A stretch of 64,000 nucleotides of DNA from an uncultured Sphingobacteriaceae bacterium (lineage in GTDB: Bacteria; Bacteroidota; Bacteroidia; Sphingobacteriales; Sphingobacteriaceae): positions 118,210-182,209 of the forward strand of contig CAMLLO010000005.1 in assembly GCA_946480915.1 (NCBI GenBank). The letters run 5' to 3'. The translations under genes were made by a program, and so were the position numbers. Below the pieces are notes generated by a model, which saw only the letters and a list, made by a program, of their open reading frames with translations, was not told the origin of the DNA and made no database searches. Position 1 is the stretch's first letter. The number at the start of each line of letters is the position of its first letter. This document shows positions 52,536-61,786 of the stretch, in pieces.

Positions 52536-52545
52536 TGAAATCCTG

Positions 52546-54216
52546 CTACCCTTTCTTTACTTCCTTCGCCCAGGTATCTTTTAAGGTAACGGTTCTGTTA
52601 AAGACAAGTTTTTCTGAACCTGAATCTTTATCGAGGGTGAAATATCCTTTCCTTAAAAACTGGTATCCTCTGCCAACTTCGGCTGTTGCAAGGTCTTTCT
52701 CAATGTATGCTGTCGGAATGATCTGAAGACTATCCGTATTGATATACTCTTTAAAGTCGCGCTCTTCATTCCCCGGATCTTCAACCCGGAAAAGCCTGTC
52801 GTATAATCTTACTTCTGCTGTAGCCGCATGCTGCACACTTACCCAATGGATAGTCCCTTTTACGTGAATGCCGGAAGTATCCTCACCCGATTTTGACTCC
52901 GGGATATAGGTACAATGAACTTCGGTGATATTGCCTGCTTCGTCTTTTACAAAATCTTCGCATTTAACAATGTACGCATGTTTTAAGCGTACCATTAATC
53001 CTGGCCCTAAACGAAAATATTTTTTGGCTGGATTTTCCATGAAGTCATCACGTTCAATCCAAAGTTCTTTTCCGAAAGGAATTTCCCTCATGCCTTCGCC
53101 ACCTTCAACTTCAGGGTTATTTTCTCCGTAAAGCTTTTCATCTTTACCTTCAGGATAGTTGGTGATAATTAGTTTTATCGGATCCAGAACGCCCATCCGC
53201 CTCCATGCAGTTTTATTTAAATCTTCGCGAACGCAAAATTCAAGTAAACTGATATCAATTATATTTTCCCGTTTCGCCACACCAATTCTTTCACAAAAAT
53301 CTCTGATAGAAAGCGCAGTAAATCCACGGCGGCGTAAACCGCTAATGGTGGTCATCCTTGGGTCGTCCCAGCCGTTAACAAAACCCTCGTTAACCAGTTG
53401 AAGCAGTTTTCGCTTGCTGGTAACGGTATAAGTCATATTTAAACGAGCAAATTCATATTGTTTCGACGGGAAAATTTCAAGTTCGTTGATAAACCAATCG
53501 TATAATTCGCGGTGACTCACAAATTCAAGTGTACAGAGCGAATGTGTTATTCCCTCAATCGAATCTGACTGGCCGTGGGCAAAATCATACATCGGATAAA
53601 TGCACCATTTATCGCCTGTGCGGTGATGATGAGCATGACGTATCCGATACATTAGCGGGTCGCGCATGTGCATGTTTGGCGATGCCATATCGATCTTTGC
53701 CCTTAGAACTTTCTCGCCATCCTTGTATTTTCCGTCCTTCATTTCGGCGAACAGCCTTAAATTTTCCTCTACGCTTCGCGAGCGATATGGAGAAGCAGTT
53801 CCCGGTTCTGTAGGAGTTCCTTTTTGTTCGGCTATTTCTTCAGGAGTGCCGTCGTCAACGTAAGCCAAGCCTTTTTCGATCAGTTTTACAGCGAATTCAT
53901 ATAGCTGATCAAAGTAATTGGATGCGAACAACTCATTTTGCCACTCGAAGCCCAGCCACTTAACATCCTCCTTTATACTTTCAACGTATTCAGTGTCTTC
54001 CGTTTCCGGATTTGTATCATCAAACCTTAAATTGGTTTTACCATTATATTTCTGAGCAAGGCCAAAATTTAAACAAATAGATTTAGCATGGCCAATATGT
54101 AAGTAACCATTTGGCTCCGGAGGGAAGCGGGTATGAACCCGTCCCTGGTGCTTTCCATTTTTTATATCCTCTTCAATTATCTCTTCGATAAAATTTAATG
54201 ATCGTTCTTCGCTCAT
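52546..54216 (-). CDS. glnS: glutaminyl-tRNA synthetase
   Basis: A 556-residue class Ic synthetase that charges tRNA-Gln. HIGH motif [18 protein letters not shown], the KMSKS-like [11 protein letters not shown], and a C-terminal two-barrel anticodon domain ([19 protein letters not shown]). The start is ATG 54216 ([13 protein letters not shown]). An open frame extends to 54468, but it crosses the promoter at 54234-54241 and reads through the divergent gene. GlnRS in Bacteroidota implies direct charging of tRNA-Gln and not only the transamidation route. Confidence 0.97.
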   Translation of the reverse strand: MSEERSLNFIEEIIEEDIKNGKHQGRVHTRFPPEPNGYLHIGHAKSICLNFGLAQKYNGKTNLRFDDTNPETEDTEYVESIKEDVKWLGFEWQNELFASNYFDQLYEFAVKLIEKGLAYVDDGTPEEIAEQKGTPTEPGTASPYRSRSVEENLRLFAEMKDGKYKDGEKVLRAKIDMASPNMHMRDPLMYRIRHAHHHRTGDKWCIYPMYDFAHGQSDSIEGITHSLCTLEFVSHRELYDWFINELEIFPSKQYEFARLNMTYTVTSKRKLLQLVNEGFVNGWDDPRMTTISGLRRRGFTALSIRDFCERIGVAKRENIIDISLLEFCVREDLNKTAWRRMGVLDPIKLIITNYPEGKDEKLYGENNPEVEGGEGMREIPFGKELWIERDDFMENPAKKYFRLGPGLMVRLKHAYIVKCEDFVKDEAGNITEVHCTYIPESKSGEDTSGIHVKGTIHWVSVQHAATAEVRLYDRLFRVEDPGNEERDFKEYINTDSLQIIPTAYIEKDLATAEVGRGYQFLRKGYFTLDKDSGSEKLVFNRTVTLKDTWAKEVKKG

Positions 54217-54233
54217 ATTTAAAATAAAGGTTA

Positions 54234-54241
54234 CAAAAGTA
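54234..54241 (-). promoter_or_regulatory. Bacteroidota -7 box for glnS
   Basis: Plus-strand CAAAAGTA is TACTTTTG on the minus strand, an exact TAnnTTTG match 17 bases from the glnS ATG. Confidence 0.55.
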
Positions 54242-54267
54242 GCAAAATTCAAAGCCTCAGAGTAAAG

Positions 54268-54275
54268 TATCTTTG
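54268..54275 (+). promoter_or_regulatory. Bacteroidota -7 box for the B12-binding gene
   Basis: TATCTTTG, an exact TAnnTTTG match 37 bases before the ATG at 54313. The region 54217-54312 thus holds two divergent promoters. Confidence 0.55.
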
Positions 54276-54312
54276 AGGGATTTATAAAAAACTTCTTACT
54301 ACTTTTATAAGT

Positions 54313-54729
54313 ATGAAAACGTTGAATCGGCCTATCAGAGTACTGATTGCAAAAGTTGGCCTGGATGGGCACGATCGGGGGGCAAAAGTTATCGCAACTT
54401 CCTTGCGTGATGCAGGAATGGAAGTAATTTATACAGGATTGAGGCAAACTCCCGAAATGGTGGTACACAGTGCTTTACAGGAAGATGTGGATGCCATTGG
54501 CGTTTCGATCTTATCGGGAGCACACATGACTGTTTTCCCGAAAATTATTCAATTAATGAAAGAACTGGAGCTTAACGACGTTTTATTAACAGGAGGGGGA
54601 ATCATTCCTGCTAAGGAGCAGGAAATATTAAAAGAAATGGGTGTAGGCAAGCTTTTCGCGCCAGGAACACCGACCAAAGAAATTGCCGAATATATCCAGG
54701 AATGGGCATCAGAGAATAGGAATTTTTAA
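54313..54729 (+). CDS. stand-alone cobalamin-binding domain protein (mutase C-domain-like)
   Basis: A 138-residue Rossmann B12-binding domain: [14 protein letters not shown] with the base-off His H20, VSILSG at the middle, and [16 protein letters not shown] near the end, matching the C-terminal domain of methylmalonyl-CoA mutase. Alone it would be the small subunit of a two-part acyl-CoA mutase. The large subunit is not within the window. An enoyl-CoA hydratase gene follows by 17 bases, suggesting an acyl-CoA pathway. Confidence 0.92.
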   Translation: MKTLNRPIRVLIAKVGLDGHDRGAKVIATSLRDAGMEVIYTGLRQTPEMVVHSALQEDVDAIGVSILSGAHMTVFPKIIQLMKELELNDVLLTGGGIIPAKEQEILKEMGVGKLFAPGTPTKEIAEYIQEWASENRNF

Positions 54730-54746
54730 CCGAAAACACATCACCT

Positions 54747-55514
54747 ATGTACAAAAACCTGCTTACATCCATCGAGAATAAAATACTTACGATCACAATC
54801 AATCGCGAAAGCAAGTTAAATGCTCTAAATAAAGAAACCCTGCATGAGCTTCACCTGGCATTTAGCGATGGTTTCAAGGATCCCGCTGTTGGCGGAATAA
54901 TTCTTACGGGAGCCGGGTCTAAGGCTTTTGCCGCCGGTGCGGATATTCAGGAGTTGAGCGAACTCGACCAGGTTGGAGGATTAAACCTGGCAACCGAGGG
55001 GCAATCTAAGGTGTTTAACCTAATTGAACAAGGTCAGAAACCAGTAATTGCTGCGATAAACGGTTTTGCGCTGGGCGGAGGCTTGGAGTTGGCACTAGCT
55101 TGCCATCTTAGAATAGCGTCAGAAAATGCAAAATTAGGCTTGCCAGAGGTATCATTGGGCTTGATTCCGGGATACGGAGGAACGCAGCGGCTGCCCAGAT
55201 TGATTGGAAAAGCCAAAGCATTTGAATTGATTTTAACCGGCGATATGATTGAGGCAGAAATAGCCTACAAGCTGGGCTTAGTGAACCACGTTGTGCCTGA
55301 AGATTTTCTGTTGAATACCGCAATTGTTTTACTCCAGAAGATTTTGACACGTTCTCCATTAGCGGTAGCTGCAGCGATCAGGGCTGTAAACTCGGGTTAT
55401 AACGACGAGGGCTATGAATCTGAAATTCAAGAATTTGCCAATTGCTTCGGAGCAGAAGATTTCAAGGAAGGGGTGTCTGCATTCCTTCAGAAAAGAAACC
55501 CTGTGTTTAAATAA
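54747..55514 (+). CDS. enoyl-CoA hydratase/isomerase family protein
   Basis: A 255-residue crotonase-fold enzyme. AGSKAFAAGADIQEL forms the oxyanion hole, ALGGGLELALACHLRIAS supplies one Glu, and LGLPEVSLGLIPGYGGTQRLPR the other, so both catalytic Glu of hydratases are present. It most resembles short-chain enoyl-CoA hydratase (3-hydroxybutyryl-CoA dehydratase type). It is co-transcribed with the B12-binding gene. The physiological substrate is not clear. Confidence 0.93.
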   Translation: MYKNLLTSIENKILTITINRESKLNALNKETLHELHLAFSDGFKDPAVGGIILTGAGSKAFAAGADIQELSELDQVGGLNLATEGQSKVFNLIEQGQKPVIAAINGFALGGGLELALACHLRIASENAKLGLPEVSLGLIPGYGGTQRLPRLIGKAKAFELILTGDMIEAEIAYKLGLVNHVVPEDFLLNTAIVLLQKILTRSPLAVAAAIRAVNSGYNDEGYESEIQEFANCFGAEDFKEGVSAFLQKRNPVFK

Positions 55515-55615
55515 TATACTAATAGCTAAATAAATAAACCTATACTATTTATTGTAGAATTTTTTTCCCAATTAAAATATTTAACTATATATTTAGCAAA
55601 AAAGGGGCATTGTTT

Positions 55616-57019
55616 ATGAAAAGAATCTTAATAGTTGATGATGAGATCAATATAGGTTTATTGCTCTCAAAATTTTTGATACGCAATGGCTTTGAAGTAT
55701 CTACGTCCACAAGCGGTAGCGTAGCAATGGAATTATTGGCTAAAGATAATTACAATCTTGTTTTATGCGATTTTAGGCTCGAAGATACAGATGGTCGCGA
55801 GATGCTTAGAAAGATAAAAGCAGCCTATCCGGCGACGGGAGTTATTATCATCACTGGGTATTCTGATATCAAATTAGCGGTTGAACTTATAAAAATGGGT
55901 GCGTATGATTACATTACGAAACCTTTATACCCCGATGAAATATTAAATACCATAAACAAAGCAATTGAAACACAGGAGGTTTTATCTAAAAGCTTGCCCG
56001 AAAATCCTTCGGCCGCAGTAAAAAAAGAAAAAGTTCTAGCCGGTAATTTGCCGGAAGAATTTATATCTGGTGAAAGTGCTGCCTCTAAAGATCTATTACG
56101 TCAGATCGAAATAATTGCTCCCACCAACTATAGTGTAATATTAACAGGCGAAAGCGGAACAGGGAAAGAATCTGTTGCCAAAGCCATACATATGAAAAGC
56201 AACCGGAGAGATAAGCCATTTATTGCTATGGATTGTGGATCCCTCACTAAAGAGTTAGCAGGGAGCGAGTTTTTTGGTCATGAGAAGGGGTCGTTTACTG
56301 GGGCTTTGTACACAAAAATTGGTCACTTTGAAATGGCCAATGGCGGAACGCTACTTTTGGATGAAGTGGGCAATCTCTCTTATGATATTCAAGCTGCTTT
56401 GCTGAGGACCGTTCAGGAAAGAAAAGTAAAAAGGATTGGAAGCACTAAAGAAATAGAGCTGGACGTGAGGATTATTGTAGCAACCAATGAAAACCTGGTA
56501 GACGCTATTCAAAAAGGACGCTTCCGGGAAGATCTATTTCATCGTTTTAACGAATTCAGTATTCATCTTCCACCTTTAAGAAAACGCGAAAGAGATATTT
56601 TATTATTTGCGCAGAGCTTTTTAGACATGGCAAATAAGGAATTGAACCGCAACGTAGAAGGCTTCTCTGATGAAGTTATCGATTGCTTATTAACGTATAA
56701 CTGGCCCGGCAACGTAAGGGAACTGAAGAATGTAATCAGACGGGCAACTCTTCTAACAGAATCCAATCTTATTCCATTAAAAGCGCTACCCCTAGAAATC
56801 TCCACCTTCGCAAAAGTATCGGCAATTGAAACCGCGGTTGGGAATTTGCAATCAAAAGAAAACAATCGGGACCTTAAAAACGCAGCGCACGAAGCTGAAT
56901 ATGAAACAATAATAAAGGTTTTAAAAGAGGTTAATTTTAACAAGACAAAAGCTGCAAAAATTCTTAATATCGACAGGAAAACTTTATATAATAAAATGAA
57001 GGCAATTAATCTTGAATAA
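55616..57019 (+). CDS. sigma-54-dependent response regulator (NtrC family)
   Basis: A 467-residue regulator: receiver (D52 in LVLCDFRLED), AAA+ domain with Walker A GESGTGKESVAK and Walker B GGTLLLDEVGN, the sigma-54 contact loop as GSFTGA (a GAFTGA variant), arginine finger RFREDLFHRFNEF, and a C-terminal Fis-type HTH (EVNFNKTKAAKILNIDRKT). It drives sigma-54 promoters when phosphorylated, presumably by the kinase encoded next (57035), 15 bases away. ATG 55616 is preferred over TTG 55610. Confidence 0.95.
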   Translation: MKRILIVDDEINIGLLLSKFLIRNGFEVSTSTSGSVAMELLAKDNYNLVLCDFRLEDTDGREMLRKIKAAYPATGVIIITGYSDIKLAVELIKMGAYDYITKPLYPDEILNTINKAIETQEVLSKSLPENPSAAVKKEKVLAGNLPEEFISGESAASKDLLRQIEIIAPTNYSVILTGESGTGKESVAKAIHMKSNRRDKPFIAMDCGSLTKELAGSEFFGHEKGSFTGALYTKIGHFEMANGGTLLLDEVGNLSYDIQAALLRTVQERKVKRIGSTKEIELDVRIIVATNENLVDAIQKGRFREDLFHRFNEFSIHLPPLRKRERDILLFAQSFLDMANKELNRNVEGFSDEVIDCLLTYNWPGNVRELKNVIRRATLLTESNLIPLKALPLEISTFAKVSAIETAVGNLQSKENNRDLKNAAHEAEYETIIKVLKEVNFNKTKAAKILNIDRKTLYNKMKAINLE

Positions 57020-57034
57020 ATAGGAGTATTTATC

Positions 57035-59836
57035 GTGATAAGCCGCTTACTTTTCGACAGAAACTTTAAAAATAAATTCAATTTGCCGCCACAGTTTATC
57101 TTGGCTGTTTTAGGGATTTGTATTATACCGGTTTTCTTCGTAATCCCACATTTAATTCAGGAAGATACAGAGCCTGCTTTTTCTACGGGAGAATGGTCGG
57201 CCCAATATCTTCTATTTAACATCTGGCTTATATTCGGAATTTCAGCAGCCATTATTACATGCGCGCTGTCTTTTGCAGACTTTTTTGTAAAAAAAGATAT
57301 TTCGACTCCGGTTGTTGGCGGCGCATTAATTTGTGTAGCCCTCTATGAGTTGTTTTTCCTCCTTTCCGATAATAATTTCATACACTTTTCATCAATTTCT
57401 ACTGACGATACTTATTTAAAATGGTTTATTAGTCGCCTGTTGCACGCTTTACTTTTGGCAGGAAGTATTTGGTATTATATCTCCATCGACAAAAGAAACA
57501 TCCGTAATTTGGAGCAGAAAAAAAAGTCTCTGCTTGGATTGCTTGCTGTTTTTGTTTTCATTTTGTCGGTTGCAATTTTCTTAACCATTCAACTAAAGCA
57601 AACCGATATTCTGACCAGGCCCGATGATTTCATTACTCACCCGTTTGAATTTGTCATTCTAGCTATTTACCTGGCCCAGGCATTTTGGTTTCTTCCTTAT
57701 TTTCTAATTAGATTTCCATCACTCTTTACCAGGATGATGGTATTAAGTATCATACCCGCAACCTTTGCCCAGCTTTTTATGGCGATTTACCATGAGCCAT
57801 ACGACAGCTTTTTCAATGCCGCTTATTTTTTACGGTTTATTAATTATTTGATACCCTTGCTTGGTATCAGTATGAACTATATTGACACAAGTCGGAAGGA
57901 AAAAAATATTATAAGCAGACTGGATAACGAGATAAGAGAACGTGTTCTCATTCAGAAAGATCTGGAACGACGCGAGGAGTTGCTGGCGAACGCCGAAAAA
58001 ATTGCTCGTTTAGGAAGCTGGGAATACGATGTGTTAGCAGGTTCGGTTAAATGGTCTGATGAGGCTTACAATATTTTTGGATTCGATCCCGCAACGGTAT
58101 CTCCATCTCTCTCCCTTCAGGAGCAGATTATAGCGCCCCAGTACCGGGAAATGGTAAAAAAGGAACTGTCATCGGCAATAAGGAATTGCAGCTCATACAC
58201 TATTGAATACCAGATTCAGCATCCAAATGGCGGTTCGAAATACGTATTGGCCCAAGGCAACTATGTAGCTCATGAAAAGAAGCTGATCAGCACACTCCTC
58301 GATATCACCAGTCTTCATGACGCATCGCAGAAATTAACTAAAAGTGAGGCATTATTGAGGGAAGCAGAGGCAATCTCTCATAACGGAAGCTGGGAATGGT
58401 TTATGGATAAAAACAATTTCTTCTGGTCTGATGAATTGTACCGCATCCACGGAATGCTGCCTGGATCAAGCAGAATAAGTCTTGATTATTATCAAACAAT
58501 TATTCATCCTGATGATAGCAAAAGATTTATTAAAATACTGGAAGGCTCTAAGCAAACTCATGAATCATTTTCCTTAGAATATCGGGTTGTGCGCCCAAAT
58601 GGGGAAGTTCGTCATTTGTTATTGAACGGGAAATATAAGGTGGATCAATTGGGAAATGTGTATCAGGTGCTTGGTAACATACAGGATATTACAGAATTAA
58701 AAAATACAACCCTGCAGCTCGATAAGAGTGAAAGCATTTACAGAACGATTGCTAAAAATGTTCCGGACAGCGCTGTGTTTCTATTTGATAAGAACATGGA
58801 ATTGTTGCTATTAGAAGGACCTGCTATTTCTAAAATAGATCCGGAAAGAGTGCTCGTCGAAGGTGCAAGCTTAGAGAGCATGTTTGCAGACGATTATACG
58901 CGTGCTTCAGAACTCTATCAATCTGCACTTGAGGGGAATGATAACCGATATGATAAAATCATAAATGGTAAAACTTTCAAAATAACATACAATCCGGTGT
59001 ACAGCTCGTCTTCGCAAGAAGTCTTTGGGGTGATGATCGTTATGCATGACATCACCGATATTAAAAAGGCGCATCAAAAGCTTGAAAGTAAAGTTTCCGA
59101 ACTTAACAGGTCAAATAGTGAACTTGAGCAATTTGCCTACGTGGCTTCGCACGATTTACAGGAGCCCTTGAGAAAGATCAGGGCATTTGGCGACAGGCTT
59201 CAAAGTAAATACAGTTTGCAACTTCCCGCAGACGGTATTGACTATATCAATCGCATGCAAAATGCGTCGGAGAGAATGCAGATTTTGATAGATGATCTGT
59301 TAACATTCTCGCGAATCAGCAGGCCCAACGAAGAGTTTAAAACAGTTAATGTTAAAGAAATAATCAAAGGAGTTCTTCTGGATCTGGAAATTACCATTGA
59401 AAAGAAAAATGCTAAAACTCAAATAACAGGAGAGCAAATTCTTAAAGCTATCCCTTCTCAGATACGCCAGCTATTTCAGAATCTGATAAGTAATTCGCTA
59501 AAATTTACGAAAGAAAATACTGTTCCTGAAGTATCGATTACCATCGAACGGGTTAAAGGAGCTGATTTTTCATCGGCTCTACTGCCACTTCAAAACGATA
59601 AAGAATATTGTAAAATAGCATTGTCGGACAATGGCATTGGCTTTAATAATGAATATGCTGAAAAGATTTTTACTCTGTTTCAACGCCTGCACACCCGCAA
59701 CGAATATGAAGGGACGGGGATAGGCCTGGCCGTATGTAAGAAAATTGTCGAAAACCATGCAGGGTATATAGAGGCAAGCGGAAAAGAAGGAGAGGGTGCT
59801 GCATTTAATATTTTTATACCATTTGATATTGATTGA
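57035..59836 (+). CDS. membrane PAS-domain sensor histidine kinase
   Basis: A 933-residue kinase. About seven or eight membrane helices (to about residue 285) are followed by a coiled segment, three PAS-like domains (about 315-425, 440-550, 570-685), a HisKA box with H706 in VASHDLQEPLRKIRAFGDRL, and an HATPase (FQNLISNSLKFTKEN, DNGIGFNNEYAEKIF, GTGIGLAVCKKIVENH). The signal could be a ligand or redox cue through PAS. The start is GTG 57035, with TAGGAG 8 bases upstream. It is the likely partner of the NtrC-type regulator and of the CheY-like gene it overlaps. Confidence 0.94.
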   Translation: MISRLLFDRNFKNKFNLPPQFILAVLGICIIPVFFVIPHLIQEDTEPAFSTGEWSAQYLLFNIWLIFGISAAIITCALSFADFFVKKDISTPVVGGALICVALYELFFLLSDNNFIHFSSISTDDTYLKWFISRLLHALLLAGSIWYYISIDKRNIRNLEQKKKSLLGLLAVFVFILSVAIFLTIQLKQTDILTRPDDFITHPFEFVILAIYLAQAFWFLPYFLIRFPSLFTRMMVLSIIPATFAQLFMAIYHEPYDSFFNAAYFLRFINYLIPLLGISMNYIDTSRKEKNIISRLDNEIRERVLIQKDLERREELLANAEKIARLGSWEYDVLAGSVKWSDEAYNIFGFDPATVSPSLSLQEQIIAPQYREMVKKELSSAIRNCSSYTIEYQIQHPNGGSKYVLAQGNYVAHEKKLISTLLDITSLHDASQKLTKSEALLREAEAISHNGSWEWFMDKNNFFWSDELYRIHGMLPGSSRISLDYYQTIIHPDDSKRFIKILEGSKQTHESFSLEYRVVRPNGEVRHLLLNGKYKVDQLGNVYQVLGNIQDITELKNTTLQLDKSESIYRTIAKNVPDSAVFLFDKNMELLLLEGPAISKIDPERVLVEGASLESMFADDYTRASELYQSALEGNDNRYDKIINGKTFKITYNPVYSSSSQEVFGVMIVMHDITDIKKAHQKLESKVSELNRSNSELEQFAYVASHDLQEPLRKIRAFGDRLQSKYSLQLPADGIDYINRMQNASERMQILIDDLLTFSRISRPNEEFKTVNVKEIIKGVLLDLEITIEKKNAKTQITGEQILKAIPSQIRQLFQNLISNSLKFTKENTVPEVSITIERVKGADFSSALLPLQNDKEYCKIALSDNGIGFNNEYAEKIFTLFQRLHTRNEYEGTGIGLAVCKKIVENHAGYIEASGKEGEGAAFNIFIPFDID

Positions 59837-60252
59837 TGAGAAAGACAAAGCTGATTTTGATAGCAGAGGACGATGCTGATGATCGCTTGATGATTAATGA
59901 GGCATTCATGGAGAATAATATGCCGGCGGGAATTGTGTTTTTTGAAAACGGCGCAGAGCTGCTTGAATACTTATACAGTTTTGAAGAAGGCTTGGAAAGA
60001 ACACTGCCTGATCTTATCCTTTTGGACTTAAATATGCCCAAAATGGATGGAAAAACGGTGCTGTCAAAATTAAAGCTTCACAAATCCTATAAAGAAATTC
60101 CGGTTATTATCTTAACGACTTCTCGGTCAAAAGAAGAGGAAACAAGTGTGCTCGGGATGGGGGCCTCGGGGTTTTATACCAAGCCGTCGTCTTTTACAGA
60201 ATTAGTAAACATTACAGCTTCAATAGCTTCAAGATGGATTTCAACTAATTAA
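59836..60252 (+). CDS. CheY-like response regulator (Rcp1 type)
   Basis: A 138-residue single receiver: LIAEDDADDRLMINEAF (acidic pocket), phospho-acceptor D64 in LILLDLNMPKMDGKTVL, Thr in IILTTSRSKEE, and Lys in GFYTKPSSFTELV. The sequence style matches Rcp-type regulators that pair with PAS-phytochrome-like kinases. Its ATG shares bases with the kinase TGA, so the two are translated together and probably form a phospho-relay pair. ATG 59836 is used over TTG 59833. Confidence 0.95.
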   Translation: MRKTKLILIAEDDADDRLMINEAFMENNMPAGIVFFENGAELLEYLYSFEEGLERTLPDLILLDLNMPKMDGKTVLSKLKLHKSYKEIPVIILTTSRSKEEETSVLGMGASGFYTKPSSFTELVNITASIASRWISTN

Positions 60253-60258
60253 CTTAAA

Positions 60259-61689
60259 ATGGATACTGTTAACATACTTTTAGTTGATGATGATGAAGAT
60301 GACTTCATCCTCACAAAAGATATCTTAAGAGAAAATGTGAGCAGGCAAAATTATAATTTAACATGGTGCAATAACTTTTCTGAAGCAATAAATGCCATGT
60401 TGAAAGGCCATTATGATATTTATCTGGTTGATTATCGGCTGGGTAGAGATTCGGGTATGGACTTATTAAATGAAGCAATAAAATCGAATTGTACAGAACC
60501 GATTATAATGCTTACCGGCAAGGGAGATTTTAAGATAGATGAGGAAGCGATGAGATTAGGCGCTGCCGATTATCTTATAAAAGATACGCTTAACGGCCAG
60601 GTTTTAGAACGTTCCATTCGCTATGCTATAGCTCAGAACCAAGCATTACAAAAACTCAAAACAAGCGAAAACAAGTTCAGGATTATTTTTGAACGTTCTA
60701 AAGATCCAATGCTGATTACTAATCAAGCCGGGAAAATTATTGAAGCAAATCCATCGGCCACAAAGTTTTTTGAGACAAGTTTGCACGAATTGCTCAAAAC
60801 GAACGCTGCAAGTTTATATAAAAGCAAGGAAGATCGGCTTATCTATATCACTACAATGAATGCGGAAGGATCAATTACCGATCTGGAGCTTGAAATGTTG
60901 ACGATCTGCGGAAAGAGCAAATTCTGTAGTATTTCGTCCTTCGTGCAAGTATCGCAACATGCAAATGAAGAACTCTTTTACTCTGTTATACATGATCTTA
61001 CATACAGGCTAAACCAGGAAAGAAATTCTTCAGTGGGTGATACATTCGCTATCGCAGGGAGAATTGCGAAAAGCTTTTCTAATAAAATTCGAAATCCTTT
61101 GTCGAATGTGAATCTTGCAATTGATGAGCTTTCAAGTGCTCTTTCGAACGAAGACAGCCTTAACCTGGTTGATATTATTAAAAGTAATTGTGCAAAGATC
61201 AACTCTATAGCAACCGAGTTGATTGAAAGTACAGAAACATCATCGTTGAGACTTACTCAAGTCGATTTGTCTGAGCTGTTATCTAAATTGCTGGAAGATG
61301 TTGAGCAGGATCTGGACCTAAGAATCGAAAATCCGCTTAAAGAGACCTCTTTACCAATTGTTGCTGATGCCGATAATTTTATTTGTGCACTGAAAAATAT
61401 TTTAAAAAATTCTGCGGAAGCTATTACCGAAGAAAAGAAAAAGATTTCTATTTCAATTGAAAGGCGTCTTACGGGAATAAAGATTGATATCAAAGATAAC
61501 GGAAGCGGGATTCCCCCTGAAAATATCAGTCGAATCTTCGAACCATTTTTTACTACTAAAGCCAAAGCCGCAGGTTTAGGATTAACTCACGCTAAGCGAA
61601 TTTTAAATGCCCATCACGGAAAACTCCAGGTAAGCAGTCAACCCGGAAATGGTACTATCATAAGTATAATTCTACCGATTTTTGTTTAA
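60259..61689 (+). CDS. REC-PAS-histidine kinase lacking the phospho-acceptor His
   Basis: A 476-residue hybrid: receiver (D58 in IYLVDYRLGRDSG), a PAS domain (about 140-250), a dimerisation region in which the expected HE(I/V)RNPL reads SNKIRNPL (N275, codon AAT at 61081-61083), and an intact HATPase (NILKNSAEAI, DNGSGIPPENISRIFEPFF, GLGLTHAKRILNAHHGK). It would not autophosphorylate on His in the usual way, so it may be a phosphatase, a receiver-controlled binding protein or a degenerate partner. It follows the CheY-like gene by 6 bases. Confidence 0.93.
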   Translation: MDTVNILLVDDDEDDFILTKDILRENVSRQNYNLTWCNNFSEAINAMLKGHYDIYLVDYRLGRDSGMDLLNEAIKSNCTEPIIMLTGKGDFKIDEEAMRLGAADYLIKDTLNGQVLERSIRYAIAQNQALQKLKTSENKFRIIFERSKDPMLITNQAGKIIEANPSATKFFETSLHELLKTNAASLYKSKEDRLIYITTMNAEGSITDLELEMLTICGKSKFCSISSFVQVSQHANEELFYSVIHDLTYRLNQERNSSVGDTFAIAGRIAKSFSNKIRNPLSNVNLAIDELSSALSNEDSLNLVDIIKSNCAKINSIATELIESTETSSLRLTQVDLSELLSKLLEDVEQDLDLRIENPLKETSLPIVADADNFICALKNILKNSAEAITEEKKKISISIERRLTGIKIDIKDNGSGIPPENISRIFEPFFTTKAKAAGLGLTHAKRILNAHHGKLQVSSQPGNGTIISIILPIFV

Positions 61690-61786
61690 CAAGCATTTCG
61701 CTCTTTGTAACATTTTATGAAGATAAGTGTTATGCTTTTTTGATGTATCATCGGCGCACACAACCTTAACCTTACAATTCATATAA

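Noticed and set aside
54217..54468. N-terminal extension of glnS of about 84 residues.
   Set aside because: It crosses the glnS promoter and reads antisense through the divergent B12-binding gene, and the usual GlnRS start is at 54216.
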